Of a stretch of DNA of 64,000 nt, positions 1 to 9,238 are shown piece after piece. The notes under the pieces are model-generated. The model was not told the DNA's origin, made no database searches, and saw nothing but the letters and a program-made list of their open reading frames with translations. Origin of the DNA: Dokdonella sp041395345 (GTDB lineage Bacteria; Pseudomonadota; Gammaproteobacteria; Xanthomonadales; Rhodanobacteraceae). The stretch's first letter is position 1; each line of letters starts with the position of its first letter. The stretch covers positions 62,001-126,000 of the forward strand of contig NZ_JAWLAR010000010.1 in the NCBI RefSeq assembly GCF_041395345.1, given 5' to 3'. Position numbers and translations under genes: made by a program.

Positions 1-356
1 TCGCTGCGGGTTACTCGAAGACCTGGATCGGCGACATCCTTCGCGATGAAATCAAGTTCGGAGGCATCGTCATCGGCGATGACATAGGCATGGCAGCAGC
101 CGAATCGATCGGCGGCATTCCCGCCCGCATAGAGGCGCACCTGGCGGCCGGATGCGATCTTGTGCTTGCATGCAGCCCGTCCATCGTAGACGAGGCCGTG
201 ACATCGAGCACACATCTTCCGGCGTGTCCTGCAGCACGTGTCGAAAGCCTTCGCGGCGCGGTGGCGCCGACCTGGGAGGCGCTCGAAGAGAATCCCAAGC
301 GCGATCAGATCATTAAGCGACTCACCGAGTTCATGCCCGAACCGGTGAAGAAATGA
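1..356 (+). CDS. nagZ: Beta-N-acetylhexosaminidase NagZ, 3' end (partial)
   Basis: C-terminal ~117 residues of a glycoside hydrolase family 3 protein; the frame is open from base 3 and the 5' part lies outside the window. The stretch GYSKTWIGDILRDE followed by GGIVIGDDIGM matches the part of NagZ that carries the conserved Asp after the 'W..DILR.E..F.G...sDD' block. NagZ is a cytoplasmic enzyme that removes GlcNAc from anhydro-muropeptides in peptidoglycan recycling. Its stop overlaps the start of hpt by 4 bases (ATGA). The order nagZ, phosphoribosyltransferase, MTA/MTI phosphorylase is also known in pseudomonads, which supports the call. Confidence 0.85.
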   Translation, partial: AAGYSKTWIGDILRDEIKFGGIVIGDDIGMAAAESIGGIPARIEAHLAAGCDLVLACSPSIVDEAVTSSTHLPACPAARVESLRGAVAPTWEALEENPKRDQIIKRLTEFMPEPVKK

Positions 357-892
357 GCCGCCCGCAACTCGCCGATGCCCTGAGCAGGGCCGAGCTTGTT
401 CACGATCATGCTGCCCTGCAGGCGGCGATTTCCAGGATGGGTATCGAAATAGGCCAGTTTCTTGCGGGAAATTCGGCCGTCTTCCTCAGCATCATGCAAG
501 GTGGACTGGTGTTCGCCGGTCAACTCGCGACCGAAATCGACGCGCTGCTCGAGTTTGATTATGTGCATGCGACACGGTTTCGCGGCACCACGACAGGCGG
601 CGAGCTGAAGTGGAAGCGCCGGCCGGACACTTCGCTCAAGGAGCGAACCGTCCTGCTCGTCGATGACATCCTCGATGAAGGCCACACGCTCAATGCGATT
701 CGCGAGTGGTGCTATGAAGAGGGAGCAGCCAACGTCTTGCTGGCTGTGCTCTGCGAAAAGCGCCATGGGAGAACCGTTCCCGGTCTGGCCGGTGATTTTG
801 TCGGCGTCCAGGTACCTGATCGGTATGTGTTCGGCTACGGCATGGACTATCACGAACAGGGACGCAACCTGCCCGGGATCTACGCACTTTGA
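353..892 (+). CDS. hpt: Hypoxanthine-guanine phosphoribosyltransferase
   Basis: 179-residue purine salvage enzyme that transfers phosphoribose from PRPP to hypoxanthine or guanine in the cytoplasm. The PRPP-binding loop is clear: VLLVDDILDEGHTL, with the paired acidic residues and the small/Gly-Thr segment typical of type I PRTases; SIMQGGLVFAGQL is the N-terminal PPi loop region. Length is normal for the family. The ATG overlaps the nagZ stop (ATGA), and the stop overlaps the TTG start of the next gene (TTGA), so the three genes are almost certainly one operon with translational coupling. Confidence 0.85.
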   Translation: MSRPQLADALSRAELVHDHAALQAAISRMGIEIGQFLAGNSAVFLSIMQGGLVFAGQLATEIDALLEFDYVHATRFRGTTTGGELKWKRRPDTSLKERTVLLVDDILDEGHTLNAIREWCYEEGAANVLLAVLCEKRHGRTVPGLAGDFVGVQVPDRYVFGYGMDYHEQGRNLPGIYAL

Positions 893-1644
893 ATGCTTCC
901 ATTGCACCCGACCTTGCCCTGATCGGCGGCACCGGCTTGTACCGGCTGGCCGGACTTGAAGACGTTGCAGAGCACCGCGTCGATACGCCCTGGGGGAGGC
1001 CATCCGATGCAGTCGTCACAGGCAATCTGCATGGCCGACGACTCGCCTTTCTTGCTCGCCACGGCAGCAATCACTCGATTGCACCGCACCAGATAAACTA
1101 TCGCGCAAACCTCGATGCGCTCAAGCAGCTGGGTGCGAAACGCGTCATCGGCATCAATGCGGTAGGCGGAATCCGCGAAGACATGGGCCCGCGTGTGCTT
1201 GCGGTGCCCGATCAGATCATCGACTACACGCATGGACGCATCACGAGCTTTTGCGACGGAAGCGATGTCGCTGTTCGGCACATCGATTTCAGCGAACCCT
1301 ATTCGGCATCGATGCGGAATGGCTTGATCGAGGCCTGTCGTCGCGCCGAAGTCGCCATTGTCGACGGTGGCTGCTACGGGGCCACTCAGGGCCCGCGACT
1401 TGAAACCAGGGCCGAAATCGCGCGCATGAAGCGTGATGGCTGCGACCTGGTCGGCATGACTGGCATGCCCGAGGCAGCGCTGGCTCGAGAACTGGATCTC
1501 GACTATGCCTGCCTGGCCCTGGTCGCCAACTGGGCGGCCGGGTGCGGCGATGAAGCCGAGATCAGTCTCGACGAGATCTTCGCCAATCTTGAACAGGCTA
1601 CGTCGCGGATCCCAATGATCCTTCAGGCCATGCTCGCAGCCTGA
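889..1644 (+). CDS. S-methyl-5'-thioinosine phosphorylase (MTAP/PNP family)
   Basis: 251 residues. The N-terminus LALIGGTGLYRL is the phosphate-binding GGTG motif of MTAP-type nucleoside phosphorylases; SNHSIAPHQINYRAN, then GPRLETRAEI and DLVGMTGMPEA, are the other family blocks. Bacterial homologues next to nagZ, such as the Pseudomonas enzyme, cleave S-methyl-5'-thioinosine to hypoxanthine, which the adjacent hpt can salvage; substrate preference is inferred from family and context. The start is TTG at 889, overlapping the hpt stop as TTGA; no ATG sits at the conserved N-terminus. Only 6 bases separate its end from the convergent ABC transporter gene. Confidence 0.85.
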   Translation: MNASIAPDLALIGGTGLYRLAGLEDVAEHRVDTPWGRPSDAVVTGNLHGRRLAFLARHGSNHSIAPHQINYRANLDALKQLGAKRVIGINAVGGIREDMGPRVLAVPDQIIDYTHGRITSFCDGSDVAVRHIDFSEPYSASMRNGLIEACRRAEVAIVDGGCYGATQGPRLETRAEIARMKRDGCDLVGMTGMPEAALARELDLDYACLALVANWAAGCGDEAEISLDEIFANLEQATSRIPMILQAMLAA

Positions 1645-1650
1645 ACTGAT

Positions 1651-3414
1651 TCACGCTGCAAATTGCAATCGGGCCAATTCGGCATACAGGCCACCCTCGC
1701 GCAGAAGCTCCGCATGCGTGCCCTGGGCCACGACGCGACCTCCGTCCAGCACGATAATGCGATCCGCTTTTTGAACCGTCGCAAGCCGGTGCGCAATGAC
1801 CAGCGTGGTTCGCTTGTTCATGAGCCGCTCCAGCGCATGCTGGACGAGGCGCTCCGACTGCGCGTCCAGGCTGGAGGTCGCTTCATCCAGCAGCAGGATG
1901 GGCGCATCCAGGAGCAGGGCGCGCGCTATTGCCACCCGCTGCTGCTGGCCTCCTGACAGCCGCACGCCGCGCTCTCCCAGATAGGTCTGATAGCGCTCGG
2001 GCAACGCATCAATGAACTCATGCGATTCGGCTGCCCGCGCCGCCGCCTCGACCGCTGCATCATCGGCATCGGCTCGCCCGAAGCGGATATTGTCGGCTGC
2101 ACTGGCTCCGAACAGCACAGGATCCTGAGGCACCAGGGCAAAGCATCGGCGCAAGTCGGCAAGATCCAGGGTTTTCAGGTCCTTGCCGTCGATCGTGATG
2201 CGTCCGGCTTGCGGATCGTGAAAACGCTGCAACAGCTGGAACAGGGTCGTCTTTCCGGCACCGGACGGACCGACCAGGGCCACGGTCTGGCCCGGTTCGA
2301 TGCTCAGTGACAGGTCCAGTAGGGCAGGCTTGTCCGGACGCGATGGGTAGTGGAAACCGACATGCTCGAATCGCAGCTCGCCGCGGACAGGCCGGGACAG
2401 CGACTCGAAGCGTTCAGGCGAACGGATGCCCGCTTCGGTATCGAGCAACTCGCTTATTCGGCCCAATGCACCGGCGCAGCGGAGCAATTCGCCCCAGACT
2501 TCGGTCAACCCGCCGACCGATCCCGCCGCCACGACGGCATACAGGACGAACTGGGCCAGAACGCCGGCGTCCATGTCGCCGGCGATGACCTGGTGCGCGC
2601 CCGCCCACAGCACGAGGGTGATGGCACCGAAACTCAGTAGTATCACCAGGGCCGTCAGTACTGCCGTGGTGCCGATTCGCTTGCGTGCGGTAGCAAGGGC
2701 ATTGAGGACTGCCGTCGTATAGCGTTCGCGCTCGCGTGACTCGCGCGCATAGGCCTGGACCGTGTGAATGGCGTTCAGTGACTCGGAGGCGATGGCGGAC
2801 GAGTCGGCCATCCGATCCTGGCTTTCGCGTGAGAGTTTCTCGACCCTGCGACCAAGAAACACGATCGGAAGAATCACTGCGGGAATGACCAGTGCGGTGA
2901 GACCGGCCAGTCGTGGACTGGTGACGACCAGCATCGTCGTGGAACCGATCAGCATGACCACGCTGCGCAACGACAGTGACAGGGTGGATCCGACCACGGT
3001 CTGGACCAGTTCGGTATCCGCTGCCAGTCGCGATACCAGCTCGCCGGAGCGCGTGCGCTCGAAAAAGGCCTGGTCCAGCGTCAGCAGGTGCGCATACAGG
3101 CGCGTACGCAAACTGGCTGCGACACGCTCCCCCAGCAGGGTCACGAAAAAATATCGCGAGGCGCCGGCGATGGCCATGATCACGGCGACACCGAACAAGC
3201 CGATGAAGCCCGCGTTGAGCAAGCCAGGGTCGGTCTGCCCGAACCCGCGATCAATCATGAATCGTGCCGCGGCCGGCAGGGTTAGGGTGGCCGCCGAGGA
3301 GATGGCTAGGAAGAACAACCAGCCCGAGATCAACAGCCGCTGTTCACGGATGTACGGAATCAGTCGACGATAGGCACCCAGTTTCTTCGGTGCGGACAAT
3401 TCGGTTTCTGGCAT
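1651..3414 (-). CDS. ABC exporter, fused membrane and ATPase domains (MsbA-like)
   Basis: 587 residues from the ATG at 3414 (MPETELSAPKKLG); the open frame runs further upstream, but that part does not resemble the family. Residues ~20-310 are the six-helix exporter domain, with TRSGELVSRL in the first coupling region. The ATPase domain holds Walker A GPSGAGKTT (382-390), the Q-loop, signature LSGGQ (486-490), Walker B ILLLDE (506-511) and the H-loop His542. All catalytic residues are present. This half-transporter would dimerise in the inner membrane and flip lipids or drugs. The substrate is not evident; msbA itself is usually longer-linked to lpxK, which is absent here. Confidence 0.85.
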   Translation of the reverse strand: MPETELSAPKKLGAYRRLIPYIREQRLLISGWLFFLAISSAATLTLPAAARFMIDRGFGQTDPGLLNAGFIGLFGVAVIMAIAGASRYFFVTLLGERVAASLRTRLYAHLLTLDQAFFERTRSGELVSRLAADTELVQTVVGSTLSLSLRSVVMLIGSTTMLVVTSPRLAGLTALVIPAVILPIVFLGRRVEKLSRESQDRMADSSAIASESLNAIHTVQAYARESRERERYTTAVLNALATARKRIGTTAVLTALVILLSFGAITLVLWAGAHQVIAGDMDAGVLAQFVLYAVVAAGSVGGLTEVWGELLRCAGALGRISELLDTEAGIRSPERFESLSRPVRGELRFEHVGFHYPSRPDKPALLDLSLSIEPGQTVALVGPSGAGKTTLFQLLQRFHDPQAGRITIDGKDLKTLDLADLRRCFALVPQDPVLFGASAADNIRFGRADADDAAVEAAARAAESHEFIDALPERYQTYLGERGVRLSGGQQQRVAIARALLLDAPILLLDEATSSLDAQSERLVQHALERLMNKRTTLVIAHRLATVQKADRIIVLDGGRVVAQGTHAELLREGGLYAELARLQFAA

Positions 3415-3587
3415 TGGATGTTGTTCGCCGGGGTTGGTCCGCACAACGGATGTGACGACGCGGACGCTCGCGCCGCAGGCGGGTGGCTGACGATTGCCCG
3501 AGACACGCTCGGAGGTGCGGGTTGCTACCTGAGTGGGACTGCACAAACCCACTTTCAAGGCCCATGCCATGAGCCAGAGCAGCGATC

Positions 3588-4184
3588 TCAGCTTGTCTCA
3601 AGCTCCAGTTCGGCTTTGCCCCTGCTCAGGTTCCGCAGAAAGCCGGCGAATGCCCCGGTGCTTGCCTTCGGCATGCACAGCGTCAGACGAACGCCTTCGG
3701 CGTCGAACGACTCGTTGACTGACAGCGCAGAAAACTCCGTCAATCGCGCGCTGAGTATCGGTAGCAGGGCGAATTCGATGCGCACGAATACGCGTATGGT
3801 GTCGACGATCTCGACCCGCTGGGCGAGGCGCAGGCATTCCGCAGCACAGCCGCCGTACGCCCTGGCAAGACCGCCCGCACCGAGCTTCGTGCCTCCATAC
3901 CATCGCGTAACCACGACAGCCGTCTGATCAAAGCCCTGTCCTTCGATGGCCTGGAGGATAGGCCGACCGGCCGTGCCACCCGGTTCACCATCGTCTGAAA
4001 ACCGATAGGCTGTGCCAATGCGATAGGCCCAGCAGTTGTGGGTTGCGAGCGGATCGCTGATTTCGGAAATGATCGCCATGGCCGCATCCGGATCATCAAC
4101 CCGCGCGGCTTGAGCAAGAAATCGGCTTTTCCTGATTTCCTGCAGCAGACTGGCTCGAGCTGCAAGGGTATGCAGGACCGTCAC
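3588..4184 (-). CDS. yigZ: IMPACT/YigZ family protein
   Basis: 198 residues. Diagnostic UPF0029/IMPACT sequence: KSRFLAQAARV, then SDDGEPGGTAGRPIL and VVVTRWYGGTKLGAGGLARA, followed by a C-terminal domain of the usual size. The family is linked to translation control and the eukaryotic Gcn1/Gcn2 pathway; the bacterial role is not settled. The start is GTG at 4184, overlapping the upstream stop as GTGA, so it is translated with the putative anti-sigma gene. No reason for this co-transcription is known to me. Confidence 0.9.
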   Translation of the reverse strand: MTVLHTLAARASLLQEIRKSRFLAQAARVDDPDAAMAIISEISDPLATHNCWAYRIGTAYRFSDDGEPGGTAGRPILQAIEGQGFDQTAVVVTRWYGGTKLGAGGLARAYGGCAAECLRLAQRVEIVDTIRVFVRIEFALLPILSARLTEFSALSVNESFDAEGVRLTLCMPKASTGAFAGFLRNLSRGKAELELETS

Positions 4185-5137
4185 TGCTCTAGCTGGCGCA
4201 ACGCGTCAGGTAACGGCCAATCCGGATATTGCATGCGGAACAGGCGAAGACTTTCAATGGCCTTGCGTCGTTGACCGGTACTGGCAAGGCGTTCGATTTC
4301 CTCGAGCCAGGCTTCGGCAGACAGTTGCTCCTGCGCAACCGATGCCTGATCTGCAGATATGGCCGCTGCGGCACTCGATTGCGGTGCAACGGCGCCGCCG
4401 CGCGATTCCATCGATTCGCCATTTCCTGCCGCTCCCGCAGCGGAGCTTTTCACTTCTGGCCGCGCCTGCCTGACGCTTGAAAGGGATTCTTCCTGAACAG
4501 CCTCCCGATCCGGTGCAAACGCCTCTGCCTCCGCCTTGTCAGGAGCGGCAGAACGGGCTTGCGCCGGGGCCGATTTTTCGGAAGACAGCGAGGCTCCAGG
4601 GTTTTCTTGCGCAGTTTTCGTGGCTTGAGGCAGTGGTCGCGCCGCGGGTGCCTGGGGAACCGGGAGTTCGGCAGGACTCGCTGCTGACGTCTTGTCTTCC
4701 TTGCTCACGCGGGACATCGCTTCTGGAGCCACCCCGCTGGCATCAAGCGGTATTTCTCCGTCGCGCATGATCAGGTCGGATCGCGTCTTCTTTCGCGACC
4801 GCGGTTCGGTGATTGCCTCGACCGGGACCACCCGGGCATCCTGGATCGCCCGCGAGCCTTCCGGCATGCTTTCGTGGGACTGCATCTGCCGGCCGACCTG
4901 CCAGGCGATGCCAGCGGCCAGCACGACTCCGGCAGCCGAGCCCAGGGCCAGGGTCCAGCGATGCGCCCGTGGGGTACGCCGGCCATGCACCGCCCGAGCT
5001 GCGTCGGCCAGAATGATCCGGTCCAGTCGCCGAGGTGGCTCCGGACGGGACAGGCGGCCGTAGATTGCACCGAACTCGCCTCGGTCCTCGTCGAGCAGGC
5101 GCTGCAGCTCCTGTTCCGATGTCAGTCGCTTTTTCAC
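4181..5137 (-). CDS. Putative anti-sigma factor, single-pass membrane protein
   Basis: 318 residues with no close named family that I recognise. Residues 1-60 are charged and cytoplasmic, 61-80 form one transmembrane segment, ~85-270 is a low-complexity Ala/Ser/Pro/Glu-rich linker, and the last ~45 residues are a folded-looking helical tail (LSAEAWLEEIERL). The topology and its position directly after an ECF sigma gene, with GTG at 5137 overlapping the sigma stop as GTGA, are the reasons for calling it an anti-sigma factor. The zinc-binding HxxxCxxC motif of ZAS-type anti-sigmas is absent, so the mechanism would differ. Inference rests mainly on context. Confidence 0.55.
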   Translation of the reverse strand: MKKRLTSEQELQRLLDEDRGEFGAIYGRLSRPEPPRRLDRIILADAARAVHGRRTPRAHRWTLALGSAAGVVLAAGIAWQVGRQMQSHESMPEGSRAIQDARVVPVEAITEPRSRKKTRSDLIMRDGEIPLDASGVAPEAMSRVSKEDKTSAASPAELPVPQAPAARPLPQATKTAQENPGASLSSEKSAPAQARSAAPDKAEAEAFAPDREAVQEESLSSVRQARPEVKSSAAGAAGNGESMESRGGAVAPQSSAAAAISADQASVAQEQLSAEAWLEEIERLASTGQRRKAIESLRLFRMQYPDWPLPDALRQLEQ

Positions 5138-5685
5138 GATTCAAACCTCGCACGGATGCGTGCCAGGGCATAGCGCAGGCGTGATTTCACCGTCTCGCGG
5201 CCTACGCCAGTCACTTCTGATATCTCCTCAAGTCCAAGCCCGTTTTCCATACGTAACAAGAAGGTTACGCGCTGTTCTTCAGGTAATTCCTCAAGTGCGA
5301 TCTGCAAGCGCCGACGCTGCTCGAACTCACTCAACATCCGATCCGGCTGCTCCTCGTCGGGCGCATCCAGCCGGTTGAACACGGCCTCGCTCTCTTCAGC
5401 CGATGCCTGTGGGCGAGCACGCCGATAGCGATCGATCAGCAGGTTGTGCGCGATCTGCAGCAACCAGGTCGTGAATTTCGCTTCGACTCGATAGCGTTCG
5501 CGCGCCGCCACCGCCCGGCTCCAGGTTTCCTGAAACAGCTCGTCTGCGTCGGCGCGCTGGCGCAAGGATCTGAGCAGAAACCGATACAGGGTGCCGCGAT
5601 GCCTCTGGTAGAGCTGCTCGAAGGCAAGCAGGTCACCCCCGGCGTACGCGAGCATCAATTCCTCATCCGTTCTTTCCGTCCCCAT
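5134..5685 (-). CDS. ECF-family RNA polymerase sigma factor
   Basis: 183 residues from the ATG at 5685 (MGTERTDEEL); an in-frame ATG at 5742 is possible, and neither has a strong ribosome site. Region 2 runs from LLAFEQLYQRHRGTLYRFL through DELFQETW to FTTWLLQIAHNLLIDRYRR. Region 4 is LPEEQRVTFLLRMENGL with the helix-turn-helix EISEVTGVGRETVKSRL. There is no region 3, as expected for extracytoplasmic function sigmas. It leads a three-gene operon with the putative anti-sigma and yigZ. The signal it responds to cannot be read from the sequence. Confidence 0.88.
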   Translation of the reverse strand: MGTERTDEELMLAYAGGDLLAFEQLYQRHRGTLYRFLLRSLRQRADADELFQETWSRAVAARERYRVEAKFTTWLLQIAHNLLIDRYRRARPQASAEESEAVFNRLDAPDEEQPDRMLSEFEQRRRLQIALEELPEEQRVTFLLRMENGLGLEEISEVTGVGRETVKSRLRYALARIRARFES

Positions 5686-5888
5686 GGCTGCGAGGTTAAG
5701 GCAATCCATGGGAGTCGTCATCAGCATGGTCGCGTTGTTCAACGCATCAAGGTGGGATGCGGGGTTTAACTACCAGGCCAGCCGGCGTCGCCACCCATCA
5801 AGTCAGGGGTTGACCCGCTATCGAATCCCCAATCCACAACCCTCAATCCCGCTTTCCCCCATCGGAAAGACTGCTCTGCCCCGATCCG

Positions 5889-6734
5889 TCATTCAATCTG
5901 CTCTCGCGCCCAATTGGCATCCAGCGCTTCCATGGCATCCTGGGGCTTCAGTCTGGCGGCCTTGTCGTAGGCTTCGGCGACCTCATCCTCTCGTTTCTCT
6001 CCGTACAGGAGCAGCAGTCCGTTGCCGTATTCGATCCAGGCAATGGGCGATGCCGGCGTCAGCTTGAGCGACCCCTTGAGGTGCTTTTCGGCATCGGACG
6101 CGTTGGCGCCATAGGTCAGTTTCGCCAGCATGCCGCCCACCTTGTCGACGATTTCGGCATGGTAGAGGCCAAGAGCTGTCATGGCTTCAGCGTGTTTCGG
6201 CGCCAATTTGAGCGTGGCATCCAGTGATTCGCGCACCTTGCCGGCCAGTCCCTGCGCCAGCGCCTTGGCAATCGAGATCGACTGGCTCAGCCGGCCCATG
6301 GCATAGGCCCTTCTGTAGTGGCTGTTGGCCAGGGAGGGCAGGGCAATCAATGCTTCGTCGGAAAGGCGTACGAGGTCCTCGTAGCGCTTCGTACGCGCAT
6401 CTTCGTCGTCAACCAGATAGGCCGCGTGAATACCGGCCGCCTTGATCGCCACCGAAGCGCCGATCGCCTTGAGTGCAACGCCGGCCTCGTAGGCTTGCTG
6501 GAATTCACCGCGATGAAAATCACGCCAGGCATCCTGCAGCTGATTGGCGATGGATGCACTGTCCTTGCCCAGCTTCGGATTGGCCTTGAGCAGGCTGGCC
6601 ACGTATTTTTCATCCGGATAGGGCTCCAGATCTCCCGCGTGCAACCTGGGCCAGGCCTTGGCCAGCTTGTCCCCCGGGTAGTCATAGGACTTGTCCTTGT
6701 GCGGAAACGCGGCCCAGTTCTTCTTTGCCATCAT
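5889..6734 (-). CDS. Helical repeat (TPR-like) protein of unknown function
   Basis: 281 residues from the ATG at 6734, chosen because GAGG sits 5 bases upstream; the open frame extends to 7094, but that part is antisense to ligA. The protein is mostly alpha-helical, with TPR-like segments: DAWRDFHRGEFQQAYEAG near residue 75, KLAPKHAEAMTALGLYHAEI, then LKGSLKLTPASPIAWIEYG and EDEVAEAYDKAARLKP at the C-terminus. No signal peptide. It is divergent from ligA with only ~155 bases between starts. No specific function can be given. Confidence 0.7.
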   Translation of the reverse strand: MMAKKNWAAFPHKDKSYDYPGDKLAKAWPRLHAGDLEPYPDEKYVASLLKANPKLGKDSASIANQLQDAWRDFHRGEFQQAYEAGVALKAIGASVAIKAAGIHAAYLVDDEDARTKRYEDLVRLSDEALIALPSLANSHYRRAYAMGRLSQSISIAKALAQGLAGKVRESLDATLKLAPKHAEAMTALGLYHAEIVDKVGGMLAKLTYGANASDAEKHLKGSLKLTPASPIAWIEYGNGLLLLYGEKREDEVAEAYDKAARLKPQDAMEALDANWAREQIE

Positions 6735-6889
6735 GCAATCCTCGAATCGCCAGGCTGCATCCTGCACCTGCACCGCATCCGGCGGCAAGCCGCTAAACTT
6801 CAGCAGGGCCGTGAAGTCAGTCCAGCCGGACCACTTCCGTCCCCAGACTCTCGACCTGCGACTTCCCCGTTTTGAAGAACGTCCCGAAC

Positions 6890-9238
6890 ATGGCCACCGA
6901 ACCTGCCCTCCGCGCTGCCGAACTTCGAAAACAGATCGAAGAGGCCAATTACCGCTATCACGTTCTGGATGATGCCCGGATTCCGGATGCGGACTACGAC
7001 AGCCTGATGCGCGAACTCGAGAGCCTGGAAGCCGCGCATCCCGAACTGGCTGGCGCGGACTCACCCACGCGCCGGGTCGGTGCAAGCCCGTCACGCGAGT
7101 TCGCCGAAGTCCGCCACGAACTGCGCATGCTGTCCCTGGCCAATGCCTTCAATGATGAGGAGATCGAGGACTTTGTTCGTCGCGTCGAACAGCGTCTCGA
7201 CGTCGCGAATCCGCTTTTTTCCGTTGAGCCAAAGTTCGACGGCCTGGCGATCAGCCTGCGCTATGAGGACGGGGTCTTTGTTCAGGGCGCAACTCGCGGC
7301 GATGGTGAAACGGGCGAGGACGTGACGGTCAATCTGCGCACGATCAAGGCGATACCGCTGCGACTGCGCGGCAATGACTGGCCGGCGGTGCTGGAGGTGC
7401 GTGGCGAGGTCTACATGCCACGCGCCGACTTCGAGCGCTACAACGCGCACGCCCGCGCGCACGGCGGCAAGGTGCTGGCCAATCCGCGCAACGGTGCAGC
7501 AGGCTCGCTCAGACAGCTCGACTCATCGATTACGGCGTCGAGACCACTGGCTTTCTATGCCTATGCTCCGGGCGCAGTCGAAGAAGGATCGCTGCCGGAT
7601 ACCCATTCGGCGCTGATGCAGAAATTCCGCGAATGGGGCTTCCCTGTCAGCCACCTGGTCGAGACGGCCCGCGGTGCCCGTGGCTGCCTCGACTACTACC
7701 GTCGTATCGGTGAACAGCGCGATGCGTTGCCGTTCGATATCGACGGAGTCGTATACAAGGTCGACGATCTTGAGGCACAGCAGGAACTCGGCTTTGTCGG
7801 CCGCACGCCACGCTGGGCTATCGCGCACAAGTTCCCCGCACAGGAGCAGAGCACGCGCCTGCTTGCAATCGATATCAACATAGGTCGCACCGGAGCAGCC
7901 ACGCCGATAGCGCGACTCGATCCCGTGCAGGTAGCCGGCGTCGTGGTCACCAACGCCACCTTGCACAACGCAGACCAGATCGAGCGGCTCGACGTGCGTG
8001 TCGGCGACACGGTCATCGTGCGACGTGCCGGCGACGTGATTCCCGAAGTCGTGCGTGTAATCGAGGATCAGCGGCCAGTCGACACCTCGCCCTGGAAGAT
8101 GCCGACGCACTGCCCGATCTGCCAGTCCGAACTGATTCGCGAGGAGGGCCAGGTGGTCTGGCGCTGCTCGGGAGAGTTGATCTGCCCGGCTCAGCGCAAG
8201 GAGGCCATCATTCATTTCGCGTCGCGTCGCGCAATGGATATCGACGGGCTGGGTGCGCGTCTGATCGAGGATCTTTGCGATCTGGGCTTTGTCGTCTCGA
8301 TTGCCGATCTGTACAAGCTTCGCCTCGATGACTTCATCGAAATGAAGCGACGCGCGGACGAACGCGATGGCACCACGCCGGAAACCGTCAAGGCGGGCAA
8401 GGTTGCCACCAGATGGGCCGAAAACCTGGTCGAAGCCATCGAAGACAGCAAGCAAACCACACTGGAGCGCTTCCTGTTTGCCCTCGGTATCGAGCATGTC
8501 GGCGAAAGCACGGCAAAGGCCCTGTCAGCCTGGTTCGGTCGCCTCGAACTCATCCGCCATCTGCCATGGCCATTGCTGAAGCTGGTGCCGGATATCGGTG
8601 GTGAGGTCGCACGATCCATTGATGGCTTCTTTGCCCAGGAGGGCAACCAGTCGGCCATCGATGAGCTGCTGATGCGTGGCGTGAGTTTCAAGGACGAACA
8701 TGATGTTTCGCCAAAACTGCGTCAATCGCTGTCCCCGGCCTTGCTGCTGACCAGCCTCGAAATCCCGAAACTGACCGAGAAGCGATCTGCACAGCTGGCT
8801 GCCGCCTTCGACGATCTGTCCGACCTCGTGTCTGCACCGGAACACCCGCTCGTCGCGGCAGGCTTGCCGGCTGAGACGGCCGCCGCATTCCTACGCTGGC
8901 GAGAAGTCGCCGCCCATTCGACACTGCTCCAGCGAAGCGTGAAGAGCTGGAATCAACTCCGCGAACTGGCGGGCTCCACCAGCGCAAGCGAAGCGTCATT
9001 GCCACTGGACGGGATGACCGTCGTCCTGACCGGATCGCTCTCGAGCATGACCCGCGATGAGGCCGGCGCGAAACTTGAAGCGCTCGGCGCCAGGGTGGCC
9101 GGCAGCGTGTCGAAGAAAACGGCCATTGTCGTGGCCGGCGAATCGGCCGGCTCCAAGCTCGACAAGGCTCAGTCGCTCGGCATCGAAATCTGGGATGAGG
9201 CACGCCTGCTCGAATTCCTTGCCGGGAATCCGGCTTGA
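6890..9238 (+). CDS. ligA: NAD+-dependent DNA ligase LigA
   Basis: 782 residues from the ATG at 6890; a TTG at 6872 is an alternative. Domain Ia covers residues ~1-65 (YRYHVLDDARIPDADYDSLM), the adenylation domain has Lys115 in KFDGLA, then come the OB domain, a four-Cys zinc finger (CPIC...CSGELIC), helix-hairpin-helix repeats (FLFALGIEHVGESTA) and a C-terminal BRCT domain (LDGMTVVLTGSL). It seals nicks in replication and repair. It is over 100 residues longer than the E. coli enzyme; the extra sequence lies between the zinc finger and the BRCT domain, as in long LigA proteins of Xanthomonadaceae. epmA follows with a 4-base overlap. Confidence 0.95.
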   Translation: MATEPALRAAELRKQIEEANYRYHVLDDARIPDADYDSLMRELESLEAAHPELAGADSPTRRVGASPSREFAEVRHELRMLSLANAFNDEEIEDFVRRVEQRLDVANPLFSVEPKFDGLAISLRYEDGVFVQGATRGDGETGEDVTVNLRTIKAIPLRLRGNDWPAVLEVRGEVYMPRADFERYNAHARAHGGKVLANPRNGAAGSLRQLDSSITASRPLAFYAYAPGAVEEGSLPDTHSALMQKFREWGFPVSHLVETARGARGCLDYYRRIGEQRDALPFDIDGVVYKVDDLEAQQELGFVGRTPRWAIAHKFPAQEQSTRLLAIDINIGRTGAATPIARLDPVQVAGVVVTNATLHNADQIERLDVRVGDTVIVRRAGDVIPEVVRVIEDQRPVDTSPWKMPTHCPICQSELIREEGQVVWRCSGELICPAQRKEAIIHFASRRAMDIDGLGARLIEDLCDLGFVVSIADLYKLRLDDFIEMKRRADERDGTTPETVKAGKVATRWAENLVEAIEDSKQTTLERFLFALGIEHVGESTAKALSAWFGRLELIRHLPWPLLKLVPDIGGEVARSIDGFFAQEGNQSAIDELLMRGVSFKDEHDVSPKLRQSLSPALLLTSLEIPKLTEKRSAQLAAAFDDLSDLVSAPEHPLVAAGLPAETAAAFLRWREVAAHSTLLQRSVKSWNQLRELAGSTSASEASLPLDGMTVVLTGSLSSMTRDEAGAKLEALGARVAGSVSKKTAIVVAGESAGSKLDKAQSLGIEIWDEARLLEFLAGNPA

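Noticed and set aside
3415..3570. 52-residue extension of the ABC exporter
   Set aside because: It lacks family resemblance and ribosome site; the family start fits MPETELSAPKK at 3414.
6735..7094. N-terminal 120-residue extension of the helical repeat protein
   Set aside because: The extension is Arg/Ser/Pro-rich shadow sequence antisense to ligA; the ATG at 6734 has a good ribosome site.
8212..8691. Long minus-strand frames within ligA, CRTAC1-like and mfd genes
   Set aside because: They are antisense shadows produced by high GC; their translations are Arg/Ser/Pro-rich without family features.
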